Under the pieces are notes generated by a model. It was not told the origin of the DNA and made no database searches. It was given only the letters and a program-made list of their open reading frames with translations. The translations under genes and the position numbers were made by a program. From Pseudomonadales bacterium (GTDB lineage: Bacteria > Pseudomonadota > Gammaproteobacteria > Pseudomonadales > Azotimanducaceae): 64,000 bases of DNA. How positions within the stretch are numbered: the first letter of the stretch is position 1; each line of letters opens with the position of its first letter. The stretch lies in NCBI GenBank assembly GCA_012103505.1, contig WLWP01000001.1:4464001-4528000 (forward strand). Direction: 5' to 3'. This document shows positions 1 to 7,596 of the stretch, piece by piece.

Positions 1-2
1 AC

Positions 3-413
3 TCAGCCTGATTTGTTCTTTTGTTTTTGGAAATGCACGAAGTCACCGAGCCCATCTCCTGTGAGTTCATAGCCTGAGAGGCGACAATACTGGAGGGCGC
101 GATCGGAATCGTAAGAGACTTTCAGTGAGTCCCGTTCATAGAACTCTCCTGGCGCATAACGCTTGGCGTATTTGTTGCCTTGCAATCCGTAGACGGCGCA
201 GTGTTTCCGGGCAGTTTCAGGAGCGTACTCTATGACCGCAACAAAAACGGCACGTCTGCAGTAGTTGATAACAAACTGAGACGGATGTCGGTTGGGATTA
301 GAAAATCTCAGGCACCCCAAGGCTTCTGTAGGCGCGGCTGCATAGCCATGCGCATCGATGAAAAGTAAGACCGAAAACGCAAGGAGCGTGGCGTAGTTAA
401 GTTTTGGTCGCAC
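3..413 (-). CDS. small secreted protein of unknown function
   Basis: A 136-residue protein I do not recognise. Residues 1-26 form a signal peptide (hydrophobic core LLAFSVLLFI, likely cleavage after the GYAAA region). The mature part is basic and has four cysteines (34, 52, 72, 110), which would allow two disulfides and suggests a periplasmic or exported protein. Its first codons lie inside the end of the desaturase gene (17 bp overlap), so it is probably translated as the last gene of the leftward VOC-desaturase operon. The stop codon is at positions 3-5, so the gene is complete. Confidence 0.6.
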   Translation of the reverse strand: MRPKLNYATLLAFSVLLFIDAHGYAAAPTEALGCLRFSNPNRHPSQFVINYCRRAVFVAVIEYAPETARKHCAVYGLQGNKYAKRYAPGEFYERDSLKVSYDSDRALQYCRLSGYELTGDGLGDFVHFQKQKNKSG

Positions 414-1443
414 TGGCCGGGAATCTCGGCGTGAACTTATAGTTGGGGTCTGCCAACGACCGTTCTTTTATCTCTAACATTTCTTTCCACGTCGTGACCA
501 GCCCATGGGTCGCGATCGGGAGGTCATCTTCTATTGCAGCCCGCAACTTTGGTAAGTTGTAACAAGGCACCGCTGGGTACATGTGGTGCTCGAGGTGGTA
601 CTGCATATTCCAATAGTAGAATGCTGGAAGCCAGGAGCAGGTGAAAGTGCGTGTGCTTTGGCGAAAATCAGGGATGTTAGGGTTTAGGCCGTAATGTTGA
701 GTCACGCCGCACAGAAAACCGAGCCATGCGCAGTACTGAGTACCGATCGTAAAGACGATGATCAAAAACCAATTCCCAGTAAGGACAAAAAGCAAAGCTA
801 ACGAGCTATGTCCAAGTAGGAGGATACGCGCCCAATTGCGGTGCCTCCGCCTGAGCTTATGGTCCGTAGCTGGAAGTACATGATTGTACCAGTCGCCGCG
901 AATGTCCCCGCGCGCGTGCCGCCATGTTAGCTGCCACCGATTCCAAGTGACCCTTGGGTCCCAAGCTAACAAGTTAAGCCACACACGAGCTCGCTTCAAG
1001 CTGAACCTTATTGGCATTATCACCTCTCCGTCGTGGTCAGTGTGACAGGTCGCCATGTGGTGCAAGGTGTGACTTTGTTGGTACCAGATGTAGTCCGACC
1101 AACTGATGAACGCGTAAACCCGCTCGAAGAATTCATTGAGCTTACGGGACTTGAAAACCGTGCGATGTTGCAATTCATGCACGGCAATCAATCCCATAAA
1201 GGGTCCCATCGTGCCATGGAGAAAAAGTGCGGCGATTAGAAGGGGTACGCTCCAGACGTAGTTCGATGCGTTAATCAAACTGAACGTTGACACAGCGATT
1301 GTTGCGGTTGCTGCAAACCAACCCAGGTGCAGTAGGGTTTGGCGCCAACCCTTCAAGTCGTTGCGCTGCATGAGTTCGCTCAGATGCCCTTTGTCGACTG
1401 GTGAGCGATACCAACTGATTCGACTGTTGTTAGAAAATTCCAT
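397..1443 (-). CDS. membrane fatty acid desaturase family protein
   Basis: An integral-membrane di-iron desaturase or hydroxylase of 348 residues. The three histidine boxes are present: HELQH at 89-93, HTLHH at 125-129 and HLEHH at 283-287, which together bind the two irons. Hydrophobic segments lie around 38-56, 64-88 and 205-245. The family uses O2 and an electron donor to desaturate or hydroxylate acyl chains or similar lipids; the substrate cannot be read from the sequence. It sits 42 bp downstream of the VOC gene and overlaps the small secreted protein gene, forming a leftward operon. No ferredoxin or reductase partner is adjacent. Confidence 0.85.
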   Translation of the reverse strand: MEFSNNSRISWYRSPVDKGHLSELMQRNDLKGWRQTLLHLGWFAATATIAVSTFSLINASNYVWSVPLLIAALFLHGTMGPFMGLIAVHELQHRTVFKSRKLNEFFERVYAFISWSDYIWYQQSHTLHHMATCHTDHDGEVIMPIRFSLKRARVWLNLLAWDPRVTWNRWQLTWRHARGDIRGDWYNHVLPATDHKLRRRHRNWARILLLGHSSLALLFVLTGNWFLIIVFTIGTQYCAWLGFLCGVTQHYGLNPNIPDFRQSTRTFTCSWLPAFYYWNMQYHLEHHMYPAVPCYNLPKLRAAIEDDLPIATHGLVTTWKEMLEIKERSLADPNYKFTPRFPASATKT

Positions 1444-1485
1444 CGCGAGGTTTGGTTGAGTACTTAGATTCCTTATTTGTGGTTG

Positions 1486-2052
1486 TTACTGTTCTCGTGG
1501 CACGAGCCGGGCATTTTCCGCATCAAACAACTGAATTGGCGCGGTTTCACCGTCCCAGGATTGTGCAGCTTCATACAGTAAACCAAATAGTAGGTCGTAG
1601 AAGTCGCTGCGTGCCATGAGCTGGATCATCGTTCCCGGGTGATCGACGAGATCGAGGTAGGCATGGGCATTGTAGTCGGGTGGTGCGCCGTAACGCTGCC
1701 AGACTTTGTAGTGAATCTCTTTTGCACTAAGTTCCGTCAATTTTTCGTCGATATTGTCCACCCAATAGGCCAAGTGCTGCAGTCCCCCTTGGGGACACTC
1801 GTTTAAAAAATCTTGATATATGGATGGATGATCTGGCGACGGCGTGATCACTTCGATTTGTTGGTCGCCGGAGTATGCAAAGCCTGCCTGCATTTTGGCC
1901 AGGATGGGTTGTTCGTCGTACATGCCAGGGAACTCGCTGATGTCCACAAACACAAAGGGACCTACACCTCGTGCAAGCCAGTGTTGCATGGCGACCTCGA
2001 CGTCGGGTACGACGTAGCCCTGTTGAATGACGGGTCCAAAAAGCGCACTCAT
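1486..2052 (-). CDS. VOC (glyoxalase/bleomycin-resistance) family protein
   Basis: A 188-residue single-polypeptide VOC-fold protein with paired beta-alpha-beta-beta-beta modules. Candidate metal ligands are the Glu in QQIEVI and the His in GLQHLAYW, and the C-terminal half has the family pattern HAYLDLVDHPGTMIQLM. VOC enzymes include isomerases, dioxygenases and epimerases acting near carbonyl or CoA-ester substrates; the reaction here is unknown. It is the first gene of the leftward VOC-desaturase-secreted protein operon. Its start lies 11 bp from a block of four 16-bp direct repeats that occupies the expected promoter or leader region. Confidence 0.75.
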   Translation of the reverse strand: MSALFGPVIQQGYVVPDVEVAMQHWLARGVGPFVFVDISEFPGMYDEQPILAKMQAGFAYSGDQQIEVITPSPDHPSIYQDFLNECPQGGLQHLAYWVDNIDEKLTELSAKEIHYKVWQRYGAPPDYNAHAYLDLVDHPGTMIQLMARSDFYDLLFGLLYEAAQSWDGETAPIQLFDAENARLVPREQ

Positions 2053-2063
2053 ACAATCACCTT

Positions 2064-2127
2064 GTTGTTATCCAGGAAAGTTGTTATCCAGGAAAGTTGT
2101 TATCCAGGAAAGTTGTTATCCAGGAAA
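2064..2127. repeat. four perfect 16-bp tandem repeats upstream of the VOC gene
   Basis: Unit GTTGTTATCCAGGAAA on the plus strand repeats exactly four times, at 2064-2079, 2080-2095, 2096-2111 and 2112-2127. The block ends 11 bp before the start codon of the leftward VOC gene, so it lies in that gene's leader or promoter. Each unit contains TTATCCAGG, seven of nine bases of the DnaA-box consensus, which may be chance. There are no spacers, so this is not a CRISPR array. Confidence 0.9.
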
Positions 2128-2311
2128 ATAGGAACTGATCCATAGCAGGCGTTCTGGCGTAACTTTGCCGTTTTAGACCGCGTTTGTCTCTGCTTTCTAC
2201 TAGTCCGCGAGAACTTCCAGAGCGCGCTTCTTGTGACTCAGATCACCTTTGCGTTGCGACGGATTTAAGATAATGACGTCAATATTCTGACGATAACGGG
2301 ACGTTCCTGAA

Positions 2312-3802
2312 GTGAAGTTCCGACCATGGATGGTTGTCCTAGTCTTTGCGCTAGGGTGGGTCGAACCGATGCATGCCGCACCGGGCGATATCCTATTCCT
2401 TGATAATTTTGACAATGGCGGCGCTTGTTCAGCATTGGCACCGAATTGGACGACCACCAGCACCAATCTCGGGGGGACGAGCAACCAGACCTCCAACTCC
2501 GGCAACTGTGCGATGTTTACACGAGGTGGCGTCGTGTCCAACACGTCGACGAGTACCGATTTGTCGGGTGTCGTTGGTGCAGATCTGGACGTATGGGTGC
2601 GGATTGGGGCGGACGCCTTCAGTGAAGACCCGGATGCCGGTGAAAACTTGGTTATCGAGTATTTGGATGATGGTGGGTTTTGGCAGTCGTTTGAAATCTT
2701 TAATGGCGGTTCGAACTTTGGCCAGGTCTATAACCGAACCTACGCGATTCCCGCGGATGGCTTACACAACAATCTGCAGATTCGTTTTCGTCAAACAGGC
2801 GGAAGTGGCGGACCACCCGCCAACGGTGGGATTGGATGGGACTACTTTCACTTAGATGATGTCACCATCACCGAATCGGGAACGCCACCGCCAACAGGCA
2901 ACTCTAATCTAGGCGCAGGTCTCTGTGACGACATGGAGTCCGGGTTCAACAATTGGCAGACCACTAACGCCACTCGATCGGCGATCAACAACGACACATT
3001 TAACTCTTCCAGCAATTCTTTGTTTTTGCGTCACAACACTGTGTCGACAACTGCCTGGTCTTTCGATTCTCAGGGTGTAGCTTCTTTCGATGTCTGGGTC
3101 CGGCGCGGTGCTGATGCATTTAGCGAAGATCCAGATGGTGGCGAGAATCTGATTGTGCAGTACTTTAGTAATGCCAGTACCTGGGTGACCCTCGAAACCT
3201 TTTCTGGATCTGGCGCGGCAGGACAGGTCTTCAATCGTAGCTATGCCTTGCCTGATACGGCGAGACATGCAAATTTCCGGGTTCGATTCACACTGGCAAC
3301 GGGCAGTGGCTCTGACTTTGATTATTGGCATATCGATGACGTTTGCTTTCCAGCCCAACCTGCGACGATCGATCTACAGTCGGTCAACAGTGTCGAGCAG
3401 GATCCGATTAACGGTGGGACGAATCCGTTTGCGATACCCGGTGCATGGGTGATCTACGAAGTGACTAGCACCAACACCGGCGCTGGACCAACAGACACGG
3501 ATACCCTGGAGCTAACCTTAGATTTGGATCCAAACGCGACGTTCTACGCTGGTGATTCGCCGTTTCGTTATACGGATGGCGCAGGCGCAGATGCAACAGG
3601 ACTAACGTTCCCGTTTAACTTCCTTGCCGACAACACCGATGGTGTTGTGTTTTTAGACGGCCTGGGAACTTCTATCACGCCGACGGCGGATTTCGACCCT
3701 AGCGTTCGTAGCATTGTTATCAGCTTTGCTGGTCAATATCCCGGGGCGACCGTCTCGTCCAATCCAACGTTCACAATCGAGTATCGTGCACTCGTCGATT
3801 GA
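2312..3802 (+). CDS. secreted protein with two MshQ-like repeats and a DUF11-like C-terminus
   Basis: A 496-residue exported protein starting with GTG. Residues 1-22 form a signal peptide (VVLVFALGWVEPMHA). Two homologous modules follow, about 28-190 and 200-350, each with the hallmark DVWVR.GADAFSEDPD, GENL and a W.YFH.DD-type end, as in MSHA-biogenesis MshQ-type or jellyroll adhesin repeats. The last 140 residues resemble a DUF11-like Ig domain of cell-surface proteins (P.NG.TNP.AIPG.WV.YEV). There is no visible anchor or PEP-CTERM, so it may be released or held by partners. It is monocistronic; the next gene is convergent 15 bp away. Confidence 0.7.
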   Translation: MKFRPWMVVLVFALGWVEPMHAAPGDILFLDNFDNGGACSALAPNWTTTSTNLGGTSNQTSNSGNCAMFTRGGVVSNTSTSTDLSGVVGADLDVWVRIGADAFSEDPDAGENLVIEYLDDGGFWQSFEIFNGGSNFGQVYNRTYAIPADGLHNNLQIRFRQTGGSGGPPANGGIGWDYFHLDDVTITESGTPPPTGNSNLGAGLCDDMESGFNNWQTTNATRSAINNDTFNSSSNSLFLRHNTVSTTAWSFDSQGVASFDVWVRRGADAFSEDPDGGENLIVQYFSNASTWVTLETFSGSGAAGQVFNRSYALPDTARHANFRVRFTLATGSGSDFDYWHIDDVCFPAQPATIDLQSVNSVEQDPINGGTNPFAIPGAWVIYEVTSTNTGAGPTDTDTLELTLDLDPNATFYAGDSPFRYTDGAGADATGLTFPFNFLADNTDGVVFLDGLGTSITPTADFDPSVRSIVISFAGQYPGATVSSNPTFTIEYRALVD

Positions 3803-3817
3803 AGTCGTCGTCTGACC

Positions 3818-4540
3818 TCAGTGACTGTATTTGTCGAGATTCCGCAACATGTAAGCCGCACCATGGGGACTATTGATTGCAGCGTTCTCGCCAAAGATAT
3901 CTTCTTTCTGCCCGGCAAAGTTGGCTCGATTGGCAGCAAGAGGGGCGAGCTCTTTGGCTCTAGTTAACGCCTGATCGAGAAGGTTATCTGTATCGGCGAT
4001 GCCCTGCACGATCCCTGCGTCCAATGCCGTGGGTCCTGTCCATCGTTTCGCTAACTGCACAGTCTCAAAAAAAGTGTTCGCAGATAACTTGTGTTTGAAC
4101 AGCGCAAGCTCAGGCACAGGGATACGCATGCCTAACTGCATTTCGTTGGCGCAGATAAAACCACGGTCCGATCGCATAATTCGTACGTCATGACACAGTG
4201 CCGACATGAATCCAGCACCGAAAGCATGGCCATTGATCGCCGCGATCGTGGGTACAGGGAAAGTTATCAATCTCGACATGACCTTCATGAACTCGTCACC
4301 GAAAACCACTCGATCTCCGCCTTCTGGATGTTCGTCGGGTGCTTGGACCCAGCCTAGGTCCAGACCGTTAGAATAGAACTTGTCACTTGAACTCGTTGTT
4401 ACCAGCGCAGCTGGCCCCTCGGACGCCTCAACTTCATCAAGCGCTGCCGCGATTTCCCTGACGAATGTTGTGTTCCATCGATTCTCTCCCGCATCCATTG
4501 TGAGCGTGAAGACTTCTTCGTGTTTTTCTAAGTTAATCAT
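3818..4540 (-). CDS. enoyl-CoA isomerase-like crotonase
   Basis: A crotonase-fold protein of 240 residues. Oxyanion-hole segments are FYSNGLDLGW (about 55-64) and NGHAFGAG (103-110). The residue matching Glu144 of enoyl-CoA hydratase is not acidic, whereas Glu133 in CANEMQLG matches Glu164. A single acidic residue of this kind is typical of delta3,delta2-enoyl-CoA isomerases rather than hydratases. It probably repositions double bonds of unsaturated acyl-CoAs for beta-oxidation. It lies 41 bp downstream of an XRE regulator and is probably co-transcribed with it. The leader is an almost pure purine stretch with several Shine-Dalgarno-like G runs. Confidence 0.75.
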   Translation of the reverse strand: MINLEKHEEVFTLTMDAGENRWNTTFVREIAAALDEVEASEGPAALVTTSSSDKFYSNGLDLGWVQAPDEHPEGGDRVVFGDEFMKVMSRLITFPVPTIAAINGHAFGAGFMSALCHDVRIMRSDRGFICANEMQLGMRIPVPELALFKHKLSANTFFETVQLAKRWTGPTALDAGIVQGIADTDNLLDQALTRAKELAPLAANRANFAGQKEDIFGENAAINSPHGAAYMLRNLDKYSH

Positions 4541-4570
4541 GTTTTCCCCTTTTTCCCTTTTCCCCTTTTG
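4541..4570 (-). promoter_or_regulatory. purine-rich leader with multiple Shine-Dalgarno-like runs
   Basis: Read on the minus strand, the 30 bases before the crotonase start are alternating A and G runs, with GGGG or GGG blocks separated by four to five A. Several of these could act as ribosome binding sites. The last GGGG is 5 bases before the ATG. The block looks like an imperfect short tandem repeat. Confidence 0.5.
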
Positions 4571-4581
4571 CGGTGCGCATC

Positions 4582-5403
4582 CTACCCGTTTGCTGCGAGT
4601 CGAAAAAGTAATTCCCGGGTCTGATCATCAGATGGGTAGAAAAGCTCAACCGAGGTTTCCTCGAGAGTGATATCCCCCGGTGCGCCAAAGTGAGCCATCA
4701 TGGTGAATAGACGGTAGCGATCGTCGCCCTTGCGCATGATCATTTCGATAGCCGGTGCGTGATGTACTTGCCACACCTTACGCCAGTCCTGATCAGCATC
4801 AGGATGGTTCAAGATTTCGTCGATAAGTGTGGCAACGCCAGGATCGCTTGGGTTGGCAAGTTGTGCTCGGCGTGCTCGGTGCAAAAAGGTCTGGACGAGT
4901 TCGTGCCAATTCTCAATGTAGGGTCTTAGTCCGCTCGCGTGAAGGCAGAGACGGATAATTTGGAAATCTGCAGGATCACCGATGTCGGCTTGGGCTTGGA
5001 TGGGATCGATAAACTCTGAGAAGAATCGGAGTGCTCCTGGATTGAACCCGATCATGTTCCATCGTCCATCCAGAACTAGAGCTGGGAACGGTTCTTGCTG
5101 AACTAATATTTGATCAATAGCAGACTTAAACGCGCGATGTGTGTCTGCATCCATTTTCCCTTCGCTGAAGCTTGAGGCAAAGCCTGCACTTTGGAGCAAA
5201 CTGTTCCGTTCGCGTAATGGCACCTGTAATGCTTCCGCGAGAGCGAGGACCATAGCTTGAGAAGGGTTAGCTCGACCCGTTTCAAGAAAACTGAGGTGTC
5301 GTTGGGAAACGCCGACTTCCGCGGCAAGATCGAGTTGGCTCACTCGGCGATGCTGGCGCCACTGCTTGAAGAGGGTTGCGAAGCCAGGTGCGAGTTCTGC
5401 CAT
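4582..5403 (-). CDS. XRE-family regulator with MmyB-like ligand-binding domain
   Basis: A 273-residue transcription factor. Residues 10-65 form a classic helix-turn-helix (QLDLAAEVGVSQRHLSFLE followed by TGRANPS). Residues about 105-270 match the MmyB-like domain (FPALVLDGRWNMIGFN, then LHASGLRPYIENW), a PAS-like fold thought to bind fatty-acid-like or aromatic ligands. It heads a leftward pair with a crotonase and is divergent from a DUF2834 membrane protein. A 7-3-7 inverted repeat and three 21-bp repeats lie in the shared intergenic region, so autoregulation and control of both directions are likely. Confidence 0.85.
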   Translation of the reverse strand: MAELAPGFATLFKQWRQHRRVSQLDLAAEVGVSQRHLSFLETGRANPSQAMVLALAEALQVPLRERNSLLQSAGFASSFSEGKMDADTHRAFKSAIDQILVQQEPFPALVLDGRWNMIGFNPGALRFFSEFIDPIQAQADIGDPADFQIIRLCLHASGLRPYIENWHELVQTFLHRARRAQLANPSDPGVATLIDEILNHPDADQDWRKVWQVHHAPAIEMIMRKGDDRYRLFTMMAHFGAPGDITLEETSVELFYPSDDQTRELLFRLAANG

Positions 5404-5461
5404 TGCGTGCCTCGGGTAATGGTTAGTAGAGACATTGTGCGGAAGCCTGATTGTAGAATCT

Positions 5462-5478
5462 ATTACCTACGAGGTAAT
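5462..5478. promoter_or_regulatory. inverted repeat, candidate operator for the XRE regulator
   Basis: ATTACCT-ACG-AGGTAAT is a perfect palindrome with 7-bp arms and a 3-bp centre. It lies 59 bp upstream of the XRE regulator start in the divergent intergenic region. Its size and symmetry suit a dimeric HTH protein. No protein-binding evidence can be seen from sequence. Confidence 0.5.
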
Positions 5479-5498
5479 TGCTAAGACTATCTTGAATG

Positions 5499-5561
5499 CT
5501 AATTTGTGCTTAGTCACACCTAATTTGTGCAGAGTCACACCTAATTTGTGCTTAGTCACGC
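5499..5561. repeat. three 21-bp tandem repeats before the DUF2834 gene
   Basis: Three consecutive copies of CTAATTTGTGCTTAGTCACAC lie at 5499-5519, 5520-5540 and 5541-5561. The second differs at two central positions and the third near its end. The block ends 14 bp before the ATG of the DUF2834 gene, and the ribosome binding site AAAGGAG directly follows it. The 21-bp period is two helical turns, so copies would present the same DNA face. Confidence 0.85.
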
Positions 5562-5575
5562 AAAGGAGATAGCAA

Positions 5576-5896
5576 ATGAAGAACGTATATCTGATCTGGG
5601 CGATTGTTGGTGCTGTCGTGCCGAAACTCTTTTTCTTAGGCGTCTTTCACGAACAGATGGTCGGGTTGACTGGCTTTGTACCTGCACTGTTCGTCAATGG
5701 TCCAGCTGGAGGTTTCGCGGCTGACCTATTCATTACGTCATTCGTGTTTTGGACCTATATGTTTACTGCGAAATCAGGACCCAGGCCGTGGTTATTTATC
5801 GTTCTTAACTTGTCGATCGGACTTTCGTGCGCGCTGCCCGCCTATCTGTACCGACGCACGGTTCTGGCCCAGGTTGGGAAGGGAGAGGTCGCATAA
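5576..5896 (+). CDS. DUF2834 family membrane protein
   Basis: A 106-residue inner-membrane protein with three hydrophobic segments (about 3-22, 45-62 and 70-90). It matches the DUF2834 pattern: a conserved Asp in the second helix (FAADLFITSFVFW), then the GPRPW loop and a terminal ALPAYLYRR. The function of the family is unknown. A good AAAGGAG ribosome binding site precedes the ATG. It is divergent from the XRE regulator, which may control it. Its last codons lie inside a 30-bp repeat, so the C-terminal tail QVGKGEVA is partly repeat-encoded. Confidence 0.75.
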   Translation: MKNVYLIWAIVGAVVPKLFFLGVFHEQMVGLTGFVPALFVNGPAGGFAADLFITSFVFWTYMFTAKSGPRPWLFIVLNLSIGLSCALPAYLYRRTVLAQVGKGEVA

Positions 5897-5960
5897 AAAG
5901 AGGTTGGGTAGGGAGAGGTCGGGTAAGAAAAGAATATGTAGGGACAGGCTGGGTAGGGGT
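5871..5960. repeat. three degenerate 30-bp tandem repeats spanning a gene end
   Basis: Units of 30 bp begin at 5871, 5901 and 5931. The first two share AGGTTGGG.AGGGAGAGGTCG; the third is more diverged (TAGGGACAGGCTGGGTA). The first unit encodes the end of the DUF2834 protein and its stop codon; the others are untranslated. The block is G-rich on the plus strand. Confidence 0.75.
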
Positions 5961-6039
5961 ACAGACAGTTGAACCTGACGGCGCGCGCGTGGCAGGATCG
6001 GTGGAAGATACGAAAAGCGCTAAAGTGAGGAGCAAGTAA

Positions 6040-6738
6040 ATGAAATTAAGACAGGTCGCCTTGGCAGCGGAGGAATTGGCGCCAATACGAGATCAGCTCT
6101 TTCAGCGTCTGGGGCTAGAAGCTGACTTTGCTGACCCCGGCGTCGGCGAGTTTGGCCTTGAAAATTCAGTGATGGCGATAGGGGACACTTTCTTGGAAGT
6201 GGTCGCGCCCACCCAGGAAAACACAGCTGCTGGTCGCACACTGGCGCGACGTGGACTGCCGGTGTGCGGCTATATGGCACTCTTTCAAGTTGACAACTTT
6301 GCTGAGTTCGACGCGACACTTGAGCAAAAGAAGTGTCGACGGGTCTGGCAGATTGATCGCGAGGAAGTCAGTGCCTGTCACGTGCATCCGAAAGACATGC
6401 GTGGTGCCATTGTCTCTTTTGATGAAATGCGACCAGCGGCGGAATGGGTTTGGGGTGGTCCAGATTGGCGTGGTCAGGAAGCAAAGTCAGCGACCCGGAT
6501 CTTGGGGTGCACGGTCGGTTCGCCAGAAGTTAAGGCGATCGCCGCTAGATGGTCTGAGATTCTAGATGTCCCACTCGACCACAGGCAGCGCATGACATTC
6601 ACCGATGGCACTTTCGTTGATTTTGTTGAGGGTGAGCACGAGGGTATCGTCGGGATCAGTTTTGAAGTAGCCGCAGGTCAGAGTCAGGAAGGCATGTTAG
6701 TCGGTGATGTCGAGCTTAAATTCGAGGTTTCAGTCTAG
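6040..6738 (+). CDS. two-domain VOC family protein
   Basis: A 232-residue protein with two glyoxalase-like modules (about 1-115 and 150-230). It begins MKLRQVALAA, with LENSVMAIGDTFLEVVAP as the first metal-side strand, and ends with FTDGTFVDFVEGEHEGIVG. Its Glu and His distribution suits a single metal site, but the substrate is unknown. A GAGGAG ribosome binding site supports the ATG. It leads a rightward run with an SDR and a GPH transporter, hinting at uptake and oxidation of one small molecule. A dehydratase or isomerase role is possible but not shown. Confidence 0.65.
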   Translation: MKLRQVALAAEELAPIRDQLFQRLGLEADFADPGVGEFGLENSVMAIGDTFLEVVAPTQENTAAGRTLARRGLPVCGYMALFQVDNFAEFDATLEQKKCRRVWQIDREEVSACHVHPKDMRGAIVSFDEMRPAAEWVWGGPDWRGQEAKSATRILGCTVGSPEVKAIAARWSEILDVPLDHRQRMTFTDGTFVDFVEGEHEGIVGISFEVAAGQSQEGMLVGDVELKFEVSV

Positions 6739-6810
6739 CTCGTAGCGTTTGCATTCGCTGCAGTCTGCACCTAGAGTCGAAGGCGACACAAAGTTGTATG
6801 GGAACATAGC

Positions 6811-7587
6811 ATGGCACTGACAAACCTCAGTCGATCTGTGGAGGGGTACGTTGCTTTTATCACTGGTGCCGCGAGCGGCATGGGCGAGGCGACGGCTAAA
6901 TTGTTTGCCAGTGAAGGCGCCAAAGTTGCCCTCGTTGATGTAAATGCTGAAGGACTACAGCGAGTTGTTAGTGAGATTGAAGCTGAGGGCTGCTCCGTAC
7001 GTGGCTGGACGCTGGACCTTTCTGATGGCGACGCAATTAAGCAAACCATCAATGCTGCTGCGGCGCACTTTGGTGGGCTGGATATGCTCGTTAACAATGC
7101 TGGTATCTCGATTCCTGCTCCTATAGATGGAGATGAGTATGAAGCGGCGTGGTCGAAGTCTTTTGATATTTTGATCACGGCGCACATCCGCACGATACGG
7201 GCGTCCCTACCTTATCTTCGCGAATCTCAGAATCCCCGAATTGTTAACATTGCATCCACCGAAGGTCTCGGTGCGACCAAGGGAGGCAGCCCCTACACAG
7301 CCGCCAAGACCGGTGTAATTGGGCTGACTAGATCGTTGGCAGTGGAGCTAGGTCCGGAGGGTATCACCGTAAACTGTATCTGCCCTGGTCCGATTCGGAC
7401 CGGTATGACTGATGCGATCCCTGAAGAAAACAAACAAGTATACGCACGCCGAAGAGTGGCGCTCAAACGCTACGCTGAGCCCGAAGAGGTGGCGCACGGA
7501 ACGCTGAATTTTTGTTTACCTGCATCTAGCTTCATGACCGGAGCGCATTTGCCCGTGGATGGTGGCTTGACGATCAAGAACGCATAG
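6811..7587 (+). CDS. SDR family NAD(P)-dependent oxidoreductase
   Basis: A classical short-chain dehydrogenase of 258 residues. The cofactor motif TGAASGMG lies at about 19-26, an Asp after beta-2 (ALVDVN) favours NAD(H), and NNAG and the catalytic YTAAK with an upstream Ser complete the site. The C-terminus GAHLPVDGG is typical of FabG-like members. It probably oxidises an alcohol to a ketone, or the reverse, within the same pathway as the preceding VOC protein and the following transporter gene, which starts 9 bp after its stop. Confidence 0.85.
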   Translation: MALTNLSRSVEGYVAFITGAASGMGEATAKLFASEGAKVALVDVNAEGLQRVVSEIEAEGCSVRGWTLDLSDGDAIKQTINAAAAHFGGLDMLVNNAGISIPAPIDGDEYEAAWSKSFDILITAHIRTIRASLPYLRESQNPRIVNIASTEGLGATKGGSPYTAAKTGVIGLTRSLAVELGPEGITVNCICPGPIRTGMTDAIPEENKQVYARRRVALKRYAEPEEVAHGTLNFCLPASSFMTGAHLPVDGGLTIKNA

Positions 7588-7596
7588 CGCACGCCA

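Noticed and set aside
2064..2127. Possible CRISPR array
   Set aside because: The 16-bp units are directly adjacent with no spacers, and no cas gene is in the window.
2200..2544. Leftward 114-codon open frame overlapping the secreted repeat protein gene
   Set aside because: It lies opposite the signal peptide region of a clear gene, has no family resemblance and no good ribosome binding site.
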